Shown: piece after piece, positions 16,648-25,699 of the stretch
How positions within the stretch are numbered: position 1 is the stretch's first letter
How the letters are laid out: each line of letters starts with the position of its first letter
DNA from: Clostridia bacterium
Lineage (GTDB): Bacteria > Bacillota > Clostridia > Oscillospirales > Acutalibacteraceae
Direction of reading: 5' to 3'
Assembly: GCA_900768075.1 (NCBI GenBank)
Contig: CAAGBN010000033.1
Location: forward strand, 9,318 to 73,317
DNA: 64,000 nt
Program-made: the position numbers and the translations under genes
Notes under the pieces: model-generated
The model's database searches: none
The model's input: the letters and a program-made list of their open reading frames with translations, nothing else
What the model was told of the DNA's origin: nothing

Positions 16648-18537
16648 TTATTTAACCTTATAAATATTAACCTCATAGGGTCTGAGAGTAGCAGCAGGTG
16701 CAGCATAGCTTGAAAGTACACATTCACCCTCTGCATTTCTCGGTCTTGAAAACTGTTTTTCAGTAAGGTTCATTTCAATATAGAACTTATTATCAGCACT
16801 TTCTCTGTAAAGGCAGAATGTCTTATCATCTGTCTTAAGAGGATTGAAGTCACCGTAAACAAGTGTGCTCTTATACTCCTTACGTAGTGCCATAAGTGCC
16901 TTGTAGAAGCTGTATGGACTTGTTGGATCAGCTATCTGAGCAGTAGCATTACATTCCTTATAGTCACCGTTGAGTCTAATCCAGGGAGTGCCTGTGGTGA
17001 AACCGCCATTTTCACTATCATCCCAAGGTATAGGTGTTCTTGAGTTGTCACGGCTGCCTGCAAGGATTGTTGCCCATGCTTCTGCCTTGCTCTTGCCTTT
17101 TTCCTGAAGCTCAGCGAACTTGTTGATTGATTCAACATCGCGCATTTCTGAAATATCATTGAATGCACAGTTCATCATACCAAGCTCTTCACCCTGGAAG
17201 ATATAGGGTGTGCCACGGCCTGTGAGAAGAAGAGCGCCGATAACCTTAGCAACAGCGTTTCTGAATTTAGGATCGGGATTAACCTTTGAAACCATACGGG
17301 GGTTATCGTGATTTTCGATAACAAGTGCAGGCCATGATGAGCCCTTAAGCTCAAGCTGGAAGTTTGTGAAGTGGTCACGAAGATACTTCAGATCATATTT
17401 ATAGTCGTCCCATCTCTGCTTACCGGGAGTTTCAAGCTGATCGAAAAGGAAGGTCTGTCTGATTTCTTCACGTGAGTCGTCAACAAGGTACTTAGCCATT
17501 TCAACACCGATACCGCCTGTCTCACCGACACAGAATGATTCGGGATATTTCTTGAATGAGTTTTCGTTGAGCTCGTGAAGGTATTCGTGAAGTCGGGGGC
17601 CCCAGAAATAGTGCTCACCACCGTAACCGATGAACTCACCTACAAGGTTGTTACCCTCGGGAAGGCCCTCAACCTTTGAAATAAGGTTGATAACGTCCAT
17701 ACGGAAGCCGTCTACACCCTTTTCAAGCCACCAGCAAACCATCTCGGCAACTTCTTTACGCATTTCGGGATTTTCCCAGTTAAGATCCATCTGCTTCTTT
17801 GAGAAGATGTGAAGCGCCCACTCATCAAGCTCAGGATAATAATTCCACGCTGAGCCTGAGAATACTGATGACCAGTTATTGGGAGGCACACCGGGAGCCT
17901 TGCCCTTGCGGAACATATAGTAGTCCTTGTATTTCTTATCACCTGCGAGAGCCTTCTGGAACCACTCGTGCTCGTCTGATGTGTGGTTGACAACAAGGTC
18001 CATAACAAGCTTCATATCACGCTTATGTATTTCTTCGAGCATCTGATCGAAGTCAGCCATTGTACCGAATTCGGTCATAATCTTTCTATAGTCACGGATA
18101 TCATAGCCCATATCATCGTTGGGTGAATCATAGATTGGGCTGAGCCAGAGTACATCAACGCCTAACTCTTTGAGATAGTCAAGCTTTGAAATAATACCCT
18201 GTAAATCACCGATACCATCACCGTCGCTGTCCATAAATGAACGGGGATAAATCTGATAGATAACCGATTCCTTCCACCACTTAGGATCAACCTCATCCTT
18301 TGTGATAACCTTTTCAGGTGTGTAGGAAAGCAAGTTGCAAAGATGCTCGATAGTTTCAAGAGGCATCTTATCGCCTAAAATTTTAGGAATCATTTTAAGC
18401 TTCATCATACCTGTAATAGGGTTATGAATAACTTTATCGGGTATACCTGTGTGGTAAGCCACCATCTTAATAAGGTCATTACCGACGGGAGTAGCCATAA
18501 CTTCTTTCAGAGTACTGTTAGGAGTAATCTTCTTCAT
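16648..18537 (-). CDS. GH13 alpha-glucosidase/oligo-1,6-glucosidase with extra N-terminal module
   Basis: A 629-residue protein. From about residue 95 it is a typical GH13 subfamily-31-like enzyme: WWKESVIYQIYPRSFMDSDGDGIGD, MDLVVNHTSDEH, GFRMDVIN (nucleophile Asp), CVGETGG (acid/base Glu) and VIENHDNPR (third acidic residue). Such enzymes release glucose from the non-reducing ends of malto- or isomalto-oligosaccharides in the cytoplasm; no signal peptide is present. The first ~90 residues (MKKITPNSTLKEVMATPVG onward) form an additional helical module not usual in the family. ATG 18537 is eight bases after AAAGGA. Upstream in-frame TTG and ATG codons overlap the promoter and are rejected. Monocistronic. 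Confidence 0.9.
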   Translation of the reverse strand: MKKITPNSTLKEVMATPVGNDLIKMVAYHTGIPDKVIHNPITGMMKLKMIPKILGDKMPLETIEHLCNLLSYTPEKVITKDEVDPKWWKESVIYQIYPRSFMDSDGDGIGDLQGIISKLDYLKELGVDVLWLSPIYDSPNDDMGYDIRDYRKIMTEFGTMADFDQMLEEIHKRDMKLVMDLVVNHTSDEHEWFQKALAGDKKYKDYYMFRKGKAPGVPPNNWSSVFSGSAWNYYPELDEWALHIFSKKQMDLNWENPEMRKEVAEMVCWWLEKGVDGFRMDVINLISKVEGLPEGNNLVGEFIGYGGEHYFWGPRLHEYLHELNENSFKKYPESFCVGETGGIGVEMAKYLVDDSREEIRQTFLFDQLETPGKQRWDDYKYDLKYLRDHFTNFQLELKGSSWPALVIENHDNPRMVSKVNPDPKFRNAVAKVIGALLLTGRGTPYIFQGEELGMMNCAFNDISEMRDVESINKFAELQEKGKSKAEAWATILAGSRDNSRTPIPWDDSENGGFTTGTPWIRLNGDYKECNATAQIADPTSPYSFYKALMALRKEYKSTLVYGDFNPLKTDDKTFCLYRESADNKFYIEMNLTEKQFSRPRNAEGECVLSSYAAPAATLRPYEVNIYKVK

Positions 18538-18571
18538 TGGTTTCATCCTTTCGTTTCTTATTAACTTATTC

Positions 18572-18600
18572 ATTCTAACACATTCTTTACGGTTATTCAA
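18572..18600 (-). promoter_or_regulatory. Promoter of the GH13 gene
   Basis: Minus strand: -35 TTGAAT (18600-18595), 17 bp spacer, -10 TAGAAT (18577-18572), about 35 bp before the chosen start. Confidence 0.75.
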
Positions 18601-18617
18601 TGTTTATTGAAAAAGAA

Positions 18618-18643
18618 ATCGGCAACTTTTAAAAGTTACCGAT
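18618..18643 (-). terminator. Terminator of the lipase gene
   Basis: Minus strand ATCGGTAACTTTTAAAAGTTGCCGAT hairpin followed by TTCTTTTTC, starting 7 bp after the lipase stop. Confidence 0.85.
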
Positions 18644-18649
18644 AATCTG

Positions 18650-19921
18650 TCAGCAATTGCTGTTTACCATATCAATGAGATTGAAATAGAAATCCTCCAT
18701 AGTTATCGGGAAGTCCTCTATTCCGCAGAAATCAAAGTGATCCATCTTGAAAATAGGCTCCATATAGTACCATATGCCTTTTTCAATTTTTTCTTTCTTC
18801 TGCATTACTTCCTCATAGCTTTTTGCAAAAGCTTCATCGACTGCAGGAAATCTTGAAGAAGCAAGAGGTATAACACCATCGTGAATTGCCCAATCACCCA
18901 TAATTTCGACACCGTCAATCACAAGACCTTCTACGCCTTGCAATATAAGAGATGTCGGCTTGAACATCCAGCTTGTGTTACCGACGATATTCTGTCTACC
19001 TGTTTCTTCATTGGTAACTGTTGAGTATGTGCTGAATGAATAGTAATATGTGTCAGGTGACATCCTTATAAGCTCATTAAGCTCCCTTGCGCCTCTGAGA
19101 GTCATATCATATCCGCAGTTGTCGTTGGACTTATAGAAATTATAAATCTTTGCAAAACTGAATTCTTCACGTTCAACACCCTGCTTGGGAGATATACCGA
19201 AATGGCTCAGCTGTAAGGATACAGGACCGAGATTATTGCCGAAGGTGCAACCTATAAGATGAAAGAGAGTTGCAAGCAGCATCATCGGCACTTTGGTATC
19301 AACGAGAACATTTGCAAGTGGTGTTCCGTTGTGAGGTGCTGATAAAGTTATGCAGGCATTGACGCTGTTATGTCCGCCTTTGAAAAGCTCACTTGTAGCC
19401 TCGCCCGTCGCCTCAAGCTCAGCCTCGTTACCGAAAGCTAAAAGAGATGTCAGAAGTCTCGCCACCTCTGTGCCGAAAGAATAGCCTAAAAGATTGATTT
19501 TATCTTCAAGATTCCACTCTTCACCCATAATAGCTCTGCCCTCATATGAGAAACCGTAACGCTCATGATTATGTGCCTCAGAATGTGCCTTTCCGTAATC
19601 GACTACAGTACCCGTAAGAACTGCATAGACCTCACAGGCTCTGTCCCAGGCACTGTTAAATGGGCCGGGATTAGTCGCATAGGCTTCAACACCTGCAAGA
19701 TTGAGAATATTCATAAGGTTATCTGTCTGACCTATTGTGAAGCCACCGCCCCAATAAGGGAATTCATCGTAGCCCTCATATTCTGTGCCCCAACCTACCA
19801 TACCGGGGATAAAAATATAAGGATATCCTTCACTGTAAGCTTTATCTGTTGCCGCTACACAAGGCAAAGCACAGGAAAAAGCAATCAGAAGACAAACTAC
19901 TAAAGCAAGAAGTTTTTTCAT
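18650..19921 (-). CDS. Secreted lipase resembling bacterial family I.5 lipases
   Basis: A 423-residue protein with a classical signal peptide (MKKLLALVVCLLIAFSCALPCVAA, cleavage near residue 24). The mature part follows the thermoalkalophilic lipase plan. It has a PYIFIPGMVGWG oxyanion region, SAWDRACEVYAVLTGTVVDYG, a nucleophile elbow GYSFG (LLGYSFGTEVARLL) in place of the usual GHSxG, ITLSAPHNGTPLAN, LNELIRMSPDTYYYSFST, an Asp in IHDGVIPLASS and a His in FKMDHFDFCG. These supply a Ser-Asp-His triad, and aromatic and acidic residues near the zinc-site positions remain. It probably hydrolyses lipids or esters outside the cell. AAAGGGG precedes ATG. It has its own promoter and terminator. Confidence 0.85.
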   Translation of the reverse strand: MKKLLALVVCLLIAFSCALPCVAATDKAYSEGYPYIFIPGMVGWGTEYEGYDEFPYWGGGFTIGQTDNLMNILNLAGVEAYATNPGPFNSAWDRACEVYAVLTGTVVDYGKAHSEAHNHERYGFSYEGRAIMGEEWNLEDKINLLGYSFGTEVARLLTSLLAFGNEAELEATGEATSELFKGGHNSVNACITLSAPHNGTPLANVLVDTKVPMMLLATLFHLIGCTFGNNLGPVSLQLSHFGISPKQGVEREEFSFAKIYNFYKSNDNCGYDMTLRGARELNELIRMSPDTYYYSFSTYSTVTNEETGRQNIVGNTSWMFKPTSLILQGVEGLVIDGVEIMGDWAIHDGVIPLASSRFPAVDEAFAKSYEEVMQKKEKIEKGIWYYMEPIFKMDHFDFCGIEDFPITMEDFYFNLIDMVNSNC

Positions 19922-19954
19922 ATTTTACACCCCTTTCATACAATCTATAATTAC

Positions 19955-19984
19955 ATAATAGCACAAAACATACACCTATATCAA
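19955..19984 (-). promoter_or_regulatory. Promoter of the lipase gene
   Basis: Minus strand: -35 TTGATA (19984-19979), 18 bp spacer, -10 TATTAT (19960-19955). Confidence 0.7.
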
Positions 19985-20032
19985 TAATGTCGATTTGTAA
20001 ACAAAAACAAAACGTTTGATTAACTAAACTTA

Positions 20033-20070
20033 AACTCCGCAACAGACTGTTTTCAGTCCATCGCGGAGTT
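20033..20070 (-). terminator. Terminator of the GH43/uxa operon
   Basis: AACTCCGC (20033-20040) pairs with GCGGAGTT (20063-20070). The loop holds a second stem GACTG-TTTT-CAGTC. It is 5 bp after the GH43 stop. The run after the hairpin on the minus strand (TAAGTTTAG) is weak, and on the plus strand it is TATTTTTAC. Confidence 0.65.
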
Positions 20071-20074
20071 ATTT

Positions 20075-21088
20075 TTACATAAGTATAGGCTTACCGAAAG
20101 CAAAGTCTATCTTTTTTATGTATGTAAGTCTCGGAGATTCAAAAAAATCCTTTGTTTTATTGGCGTGATAGACCATAAAGATATCACCGTTATCTCTATG
20201 AATAAAGCTGCAGTGACCTGCCGAATAAATATCTTTAAAAGGCTGATGATAACTGACTCTTTTGGAAGATTTTTTCCAATTTAATCTGCACATAACGTTG
20301 TCACCCTTAAGTGTCAACATACCCATACAGTATTTGTTTGAGCTGTAACCGCTTGCTGAGTACACAATGAAAATATCATCCCCGTGATAAAGCACTGCGG
20401 GACCCTCATTGACCTTCCATCCCTGTCTTTCCCATGAATAAACAGGAGATGAAAGCTTCACGGCATTGTGTCTGCCCTTTTTATCAGTTTTCAGTGTGTA
20501 GGGATTTTCCATTTCGCAGATATAAAGACACTGATGACCCACAGCCATATAAGCTGAGGTAACATAATAGAGCTTTCCGTCTTTTTTCAGATATGTACCG
20601 TCTATATTGTTGAGTCCGTCAGGTGCAAGAATACCCTTGAATTCATACTCACCGAAAATATCCTCGGTTTTACTTTCAAGAACAAAGGTATATCTGTAAT
20701 AGTCACCGTGTTCTTCATCATCACTGCCTTTGGGCATTACACCTCTCGGCACAACATCCTGCTTAAATTTAGCAGTAGCTACAATGTACCACTTATCACC
20801 GAATTTATGAATCTCAGGTGCCCATATATCACCGTCTGTACCGTGCTCCCCTGCCCAGAAAATTGTTTTCTGTCTTGTCACGTTGATAGTATCAAAGCTT
20901 TCTATTTGAAAAACATCAATACCGCCACCTGTTGTGAAGGTATAATAGCATCCGCTTTCATCTTCGATTATATACGGGTCACCACCGTTGATTTTATCAA
21001 TAGGCTCATCGTAGGGTGTTGATATAAATCCGAGAAAAGAAAGCAGAGCCATAACAATAGCTGTGAAAGATTTTATAACACTCAGCAT
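20075..21088 (-). CDS. GH43-like glycoside hydrolase
   Basis: A 337-residue five-bladed beta-propeller enzyme of clan GH-F. Asp in GDPYIIED is the base, IDGTY holds the pKa-tuning Asp, and VNEGPAVLY holds the acid Glu; WAPEIHKFGDKWYIVATAK is typical. Activity is most likely alpha-L-arabinofuranosidase or a related exo-activity. The N-terminus (MLSVIKSFTAIVMALLSFLG) is a hydrophobic helix, so the enzyme is exported or membrane-held. AGGAGG precedes ATG. It is the last gene of the leftward operon, 42 bp after the amidohydrolase and before a terminator. Confidence 0.85.
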   Translation of the reverse strand: MLSVIKSFTAIVMALLSFLGFISTPYDEPIDKINGGDPYIIEDESGCYYTFTTGGGIDVFQIESFDTINVTRQKTIFWAGEHGTDGDIWAPEIHKFGDKWYIVATAKFKQDVVPRGVMPKGSDDEEHGDYYRYTFVLESKTEDIFGEYEFKGILAPDGLNNIDGTYLKKDGKLYYVTSAYMAVGHQCLYICEMENPYTLKTDKKGRHNAVKLSSPVYSWERQGWKVNEGPAVLYHGDDIFIVYSASGYSSNKYCMGMLTLKGDNVMCRLNWKKSSKRVSYHQPFKDIYSAGHCSFIHRDNGDIFMVYHANKTKDFFESPRLTYIKKIDFAFGKPILM

Positions 21089-21130
21089 AATTTTCCTCCT
21101 GTCATTTTCATACAGCCGTCTTGCAAAAGA

Positions 21131-22006
21131 TTAATCTTCAACCATATTTTTAATCTTTTCGGGTACAGGCAAATCACCGAAACCATAGAATTTTCTCGCG
21201 TTTTCACCGAGGATAAGCTTTTTGTTTTCCTCGGAAATTTTATCGGTTTTCTCGATAAAATCAAGGCTCATCTTATAGGTGATAGCTGTCATTGTACGTG
21301 GATAGTCACTGCCCCACATAAGCTTCTCAAAGCCCACAAGGTCAGCTGCTTCATTGATAGCATCAACAGCCGAAGGATATGGATAAAACTCATAGTTGAA
21401 GAGCCATGTGATTCCGCCACTTTCAATAAATACATTCTCGTGTTTTGCAAGCTTAATCTGCTCGAGCCAGCCCTCACGGGTAACCATAGCGAAGTGACCG
21501 ATAGAGATTCTGAGTTTGGGGAATTTAGCGATAATCTCCTCCATCATTGCGCATTGCTCGTCACCGTCTGCAAGGTCAATGGAGATGAATTTACCTTCCT
21601 TTTCAGCAAGCTCAAAGGGATAAAGGTGGTTAAGAAGATTCTTGTCGGCAAGTCTGCCTGCGCAGATTTTAATACCGTCAAAGCCTGAAATATCACCCAT
21701 TTCCTTTTCTTCGTAAAGAGCACAGATTTTAATTCTGTCGGGATATTTTGCCTTGGCTTCAAGAAGATAAGCGTCCTGATTACCGTCGATATACTCCTGT
21801 GTAATAACTGCGCCTGATACCTGAGCATAGTCCATATTGGCAATAATTCGTTCAACGCTGTTTTCACCATCGGTCATATAAGGAGGCATCATCTGCTTGA
21901 TTTCGCCACCGAAGTCGCTTTTGCCGCCACCGATATCGTATACAGGCTTGCCACCAACCATACCTGCCTGCTTTTTCCATAAATGAGCGTGTGCATCAAT
22001 AATCAT
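21131..22006 (-). CDS. Amidohydrolase-superfamily protein, probable sugar lactonase
   Basis: A 291-residue TIM-barrel metal hydrolase. It begins MIIDAHAHLW (HxH metal ligands), has ISIGHFAM (His) and MWGSDYPRTM (metal Asp), the pattern of COG2159/COG3618 proteins. That group includes lactonases for L-fucono- and L-galactono-lactones. ATG 22006 overlaps the uxaA stop by 4 bp (ATGA), with AAGGA upstream. The frame runs further upstream to 22051, but that stretch lies inside uxaA. Placed between sugar dehydrogenases and a GH43 enzyme, it plausibly opens an aldonolactone. Another possibility is a decarboxylase-type amidohydrolase. Confidence 0.75.
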   Translation of the reverse strand: MIIDAHAHLWKKQAGMVGGKPVYDIGGGKSDFGGEIKQMMPPYMTDGENSVERIIANMDYAQVSGAVITQEYIDGNQDAYLLEAKAKYPDRIKICALYEEKEMGDISGFDGIKICAGRLADKNLLNHLYPFELAEKEGKFISIDLADGDEQCAMMEEIIAKFPKLRISIGHFAMVTREGWLEQIKLAKHENVFIESGGITWLFNYEFYPYPSAVDAINEAADLVGFEKLMWGSDYPRTMTAITYKMSLDFIEKTDKISEENKKLILGENARKFYGFGDLPVPEKIKNMVED

Positions 22007-23376
22007 AATGTTACACCGTCCTTGAAGATAGCGATTTCTCTTGAACCGCATTTTTCGTTGTTGGTCTGCTTGCCGTTGGCTGTTTCCTTAATAAGAGTCA
22101 CCAGATCATCGGCAATTTTATCTTTTTCAAAGCCGTAAGCCGAGAAGTCAATCCAATGGGGCTTCTTGCCTGCAATGTTGTTGTTTGATGCGATTTTAAC
22201 TGTAGGTACTGCACCGCCGAGAGGTGTACCTCTGCCTGTGGTGAAAAGCACCATATGACAGCCTGCAGCTGAAAGATTAGTGATGGATACTATATCGTTA
22301 CCGGGGCCGTTAAGAAGGCTCAGACCCGGTTTTACAACAGTATCGCCGTAATCAAGAACATCGACAACAGGAGCCTTTCCACCCTTCTGCACACAGCCGA
22401 GGGACTTTTCTTCGAGGGTTGTGATACCACCCTCCTTGTTGCCCGGTGAGGGATTTTCAGATACGGGCTCACCGTGACTTCTGAAATATTCCTTGAAGTT
22501 GTTGATAAGAGCAACACCCTTGTCGAAAACTTCCTTATTGATACATCTTTCAAAGAGCACAAGCTCGGCACCGAACATTTCGGGAACCTCTGTGAGAACA
22601 CAGGAAGCACCCATAGCGCAGAGCTTATCTGTTGCAAGACCTACAACTGAGTTTGCAGTGATGCCTGAATAGCCGTCGGAGCCACCGCACTTAAGACCGA
22701 TTTTCAGCCTTGATGCGCTGACCCTTTCACGCTTATCCTTTGATGCGATTTTCTTTAATTCTTCGATAATCTTAATACCCTCTTCGAGCTCGTCCTCGCA
22801 GTCCTGAGCGTTGAGAAACCTGATTCTTTCATCGTCCCAGCTGCCAAGCACCTCTTTCATTTCACCGATGTGGTTGTTTTCACAGCCAAGACCGAGCACA
22901 AGCACACCGCCTGCATTGGGATGGTTGATAAGACCCTTGAGGATAAGCTGTGTTGTCTTGTGGTCACCGCCAAGCTGACTGCAACCGTAAGGATGTGAGA
23001 AGCAAAGGGCACCTGTCTTTTCAGCAAGTGCTTTAGCAATATAGTTTACACAGCCCACAGTAGGCACAATCCAGATATCATTTCTGATACCGATGTTACC
23101 GTCTTTTCTCACATAAGCTTCGATTTCGAAGGGCTCAATGGGTGCAAGCTCCTCGAACTTCGGTGAGTATTCATATGAAAGCAAATCACCAAGCTTGGTT
23201 TTCATATTGTGAGAGTGAACATGCTCACCCTCTTTGATAAAGCAGGTTGCTCTGCCGATAGGATAGCCGTATTTTACAACGTCCTCGCCTTCGCTTATAT
23301 CACAAAGTGATACCTTATGACCTGTTTCAAGATTAACACCGACGTTGTCTTTTTCGTTTATTCTGACAATATCCAT
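22003..23376 (-). CDS. uxaA: Altronate dehydratase family (UxaA)
   Basis: A 457-residue UxaA-family dehydratase. The N-terminal SAF-like domain (residues 1-70, with HVHSHNMKTKLGD) is followed by the large catalytic domain with GIRNDIWIVPTVGCVN, HPYGCSQLGGDH, GLGCENNHI, LKCGGSDGYSGITANSVVG and GRGTPLGGAVPTVKIASN. Metal-binding Cys residues are retained. UxaA converts D-altronate to 2-keto-3-deoxy-D-gluconate. AAAGGAGCA precedes ATG. It overlaps uxaB by 19 bp and the lactonase-like gene by 4 bp. Related UxaA-fold enzymes act on galactarate or other aldonates, so the substrate is inferred from the uxaB neighbour. Confidence 0.88.
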   Translation of the reverse strand: MDIVRINEKDNVGVNLETGHKVSLCDISEGEDVVKYGYPIGRATCFIKEGEHVHSHNMKTKLGDLLSYEYSPKFEELAPIEPFEIEAYVRKDGNIGIRNDIWIVPTVGCVNYIAKALAEKTGALCFSHPYGCSQLGGDHKTTQLILKGLINHPNAGGVLVLGLGCENNHIGEMKEVLGSWDDERIRFLNAQDCEDELEEGIKIIEELKKIASKDKRERVSASRLKIGLKCGGSDGYSGITANSVVGLATDKLCAMGASCVLTEVPEMFGAELVLFERCINKEVFDKGVALINNFKEYFRSHGEPVSENPSPGNKEGGITTLEEKSLGCVQKGGKAPVVDVLDYGDTVVKPGLSLLNGPGNDIVSITNLSAAGCHMVLFTTGRGTPLGGAVPTVKIASNNNIAGKKPHWIDFSAYGFEKDKIADDLVTLIKETANGKQTNNEKCGSREIAIFKDGVTL

Positions 23377-24677
23377 TCCATTGCTCCTTTAGCACCGAGG
23401 GCTTCGATTTTGCCGTAGTATTCAGTTACGATATCTGTCATATCACTGATATCTGTGAGCCAGAGTGATTCGTCAGCAAGAATTTCAGCAATACTGCCCT
23501 CTTTCATCTTTGCCATAACATCAGCGGCATCGTCGGGTGTATCGTTTTTGTAGAAGTAAATAAGATATGCAAGAGCCATTGTAAGTCTCTTGGGGTATAC
23601 ACCGTTTTTCTCTTTGTATTCGAGAAGTGTGGGCAGGTCACGTACTGCAAACTTACTTACACAGTTAAGCACGATTGAACGCCACTTATGCTTGATGAAG
23701 GGGTTTCTGAAACGGTCAAGCACGCTGTTGGCAAAGGCGATTCTTTCATCATTCTCACCGATAGTGGGAAGAATTTCTTCTTTCATACACTTCATAAGGA
23801 ATGAGGATGCCAATTCGTCTGCCATAGCATCGCCAACTGTTTCGATACCTGAAAGAATTGCACCTGCAACAAGTGATGTGTGAGCACCGTTGAGAATACG
23901 TACCTTTGTCTTTTTATAAGGCTTTGCATCGTCTGTCCATACAACATTGAAGCCTGCCTTTTTAAGAGGAAGGTCAGCCTCGTAGTCACCCTCGATTACC
24001 CAGAGGTGGAAGATTTCCGCTGTATCGACATAGTTGTCGCCGTCTGCTAATTTTTTTGCTTCTTCTGCACCGGGATAGCCTGTAACAATTCTGTCAACGA
24101 GAGTGTTAATGAAAGCATTCTTCTCTTCTATCCATTTTATGAAGTCTGCTTCGAGATTCCAGAGTTCAGCATATTTAAGCACACACTTCTTAAGCTCGTC
24201 ACCGTTGTTGTCAATAAGCTCACAAGCAAGGTGAACAAAGCCGTCCATACCGTTTTTATAGCGCTTATAGAGAAGCTGTGTGAGTTTTCCGGGGAAAGAT
24301 TTGCAGGGCTTATCATCAAGCTTGCAAGTGTCATCAAAGGCGATACCTGCTTCAGTTGTGTTTGAGATAACAAACTTGAAGTCGGGGTTATCAGCAAGAG
24401 CCATATAGCTGTCAAAATCAGCATAGGGGTCAACACCTCTTGCGATTGACTCGATGAGATTATGCTCCTGTATAACTTCACCGTCAACTATACCTCTGAG
24501 GAAAAGGTTGTACTTATAGTCCTGAGCCTTAAGGCCCTCAATCATACCCACTGCGATAGGCTGAACTAAAACAACCTTACCGTCGTAGAGACCTTTTTTA
24601 TTTAAGCAGTGGATGAAATAATCCACAAAGCCACGAAGGAAATTACCTTCACCAAACTGAATAATTCTTTCTTTCAT
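23358..24677 (-). CDS. uxaB: Tagaturonate reductase/altronate oxidoreductase (UxaB-like)
   Basis: A 439-residue member of the polyol-specific long-chain dehydrogenases. It begins MKERIIQFGEGNFLRGFVDY (family start), has SNTTEAGIAFD, FPGKLTQLLYKRY, and the catalytic region KTKVRILNGAHTSLVAGA with the conserved Lys. It reduces D-tagaturonate to D-altronate with NADH. ATG 24677 is six bases after AGGTG; the GTG nine bases upstream is less likely. It abuts the MDR gene with a 1 bp gap. Fructuronate reductase (UxuB) is a close relative, but the pairing with uxaA favours UxaB. Confidence 0.85.
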   Translation of the reverse strand: MKERIIQFGEGNFLRGFVDYFIHCLNKKGLYDGKVVLVQPIAVGMIEGLKAQDYKYNLFLRGIVDGEVIQEHNLIESIARGVDPYADFDSYMALADNPDFKFVISNTTEAGIAFDDTCKLDDKPCKSFPGKLTQLLYKRYKNGMDGFVHLACELIDNNGDELKKCVLKYAELWNLEADFIKWIEEKNAFINTLVDRIVTGYPGAEEAKKLADGDNYVDTAEIFHLWVIEGDYEADLPLKKAGFNVVWTDDAKPYKKTKVRILNGAHTSLVAGAILSGIETVGDAMADELASSFLMKCMKEEILPTIGENDERIAFANSVLDRFRNPFIKHKWRSIVLNCVSKFAVRDLPTLLEYKEKNGVYPKRLTMALAYLIYFYKNDTPDDAADVMAKMKEGSIAEILADESLWLTDISDMTDIVTEYYGKIEALGAKGAMEWILSE

Positions 24678-24678
24678 T

Positions 24679-25698
24679 TTAGTCACCTATCTTAATAAGA
24701 AGTTTTGCAAGTGTGCCGTTATTGTTCTTGAGTGCCTCGAAAGCATCGATAGCGTTTTCCATATCGTAGATACCGCTTACCATTTTCATAACATCAGCCT
24801 TGCCTGTTGCAACAAGGTCGATATTGTTGATGAAATCATCCTTAAGCGCATTTCTGCTGCCGTGGACATTAAGCTCTTTCTTAAGGAGAATTGAGTGGTT
24901 GAAGATTGTCTCACGCTTACCGTTACCGATGAGGATGATGTTGCCTGCAAAAGCAACATTATCGATACAGCCGAGGAAGGTTTCAGGTGCACCGCAAGCC
25001 TCAATGCAAACATCAAAGCCGTTACCGTCTGTGAATTCAGCAGTGAATTCCTCAAGTGATTTTTCCTTTGTGTTGACAACTGCATCTGCGCCGTACTCTG
25101 CCGCAAGAGCGAGTCTGTTGTCAAGAATATCTGCAACTACAATTTTGTTGCACTTCTGCTTTGCTGCAAGAAGTGCGAAAAGACCGATAGGTCCTGCACC
25201 GATTACGAGCACATTGTCTGTCTCTTTGATTTCGGCACGTGATACAGCATGCTGTGAAATTGAGAAGGGCTCAATAAGTGCTAATTCCTTGGCTGAAAGA
25301 CCCTTGCCCTCATAGATACGCTCAACAGGCATTGCAATGTATTCGCAGAAAGCACCGTCACGCTGTACACCCATAGTCTGATTATCAGTACAGCAGTTTA
25401 CAAAGCCACGCTTACAGGAATAACACTCTGTGCAGTTGAAGTAGGGGTTACATGTTACGATATCACCGGCCTTAAGACCCTTGTCGTTTTCGGGGATTGT
25501 TACGATTTCAGCTGAAAACTCGTGACCGGGAATACGGGGATATGTAGTAAAGGGCTGATTGCCTGTGTATGACGCAAGGTCAGCACCGCAGATACCAACA
25601 TATTTAACCTTAAGAAGTGCTTCTCCCTCTTTTACTTCGGGCATTGGTACTTCTCTGATTTCTATTTCATTGGGGTTTGAAATTACTATAGCTTTCAT
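24679..25698 (-). CDS. Zinc-dependent MDR dehydrogenase, probable L-galactonate/polyol 5-dehydrogenase
   Basis: A 339-residue medium-chain dehydrogenase. The catalytic zinc site is at GICGADL and GHEFSAEI, and the structural zinc loop has four Cys in CTECYSCKRGFVNCC. The NAD motif is VIGAGPIGLFALL, and Asp in VADILDNR indicates NAD rather than NADP. It resembles sorbitol, L-threonine and L-galactonate dehydrogenases. Next to uxaB and uxaA, the simplest role is oxidation of L-galactonate to D-tagaturonate, but this is inference from context. It is 1 bp behind the upstream MDR gene, hence the same transcript. Confidence 0.8.
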   Translation of the reverse strand: MKAIVISNPNEIEIREVPMPEVKEGEALLKVKYVGICGADLASYTGNQPFTTYPRIPGHEFSAEIVTIPENDKGLKAGDIVTCNPYFNCTECYSCKRGFVNCCTDNQTMGVQRDGAFCEYIAMPVERIYEGKGLSAKELALIEPFSISQHAVSRAEIKETDNVLVIGAGPIGLFALLAAKQKCNKIVVADILDNRLALAAEYGADAVVNTKEKSLEEFTAEFTDGNGFDVCIEACGAPETFLGCIDNVAFAGNIILIGNGKRETIFNHSILLKKELNVHGSRNALKDDFINNIDLVATGKADVMKMVSGIYDMENAIDAFEALKNNNGTLAKLLIKIGD

Positions 25699-25699
25699 T

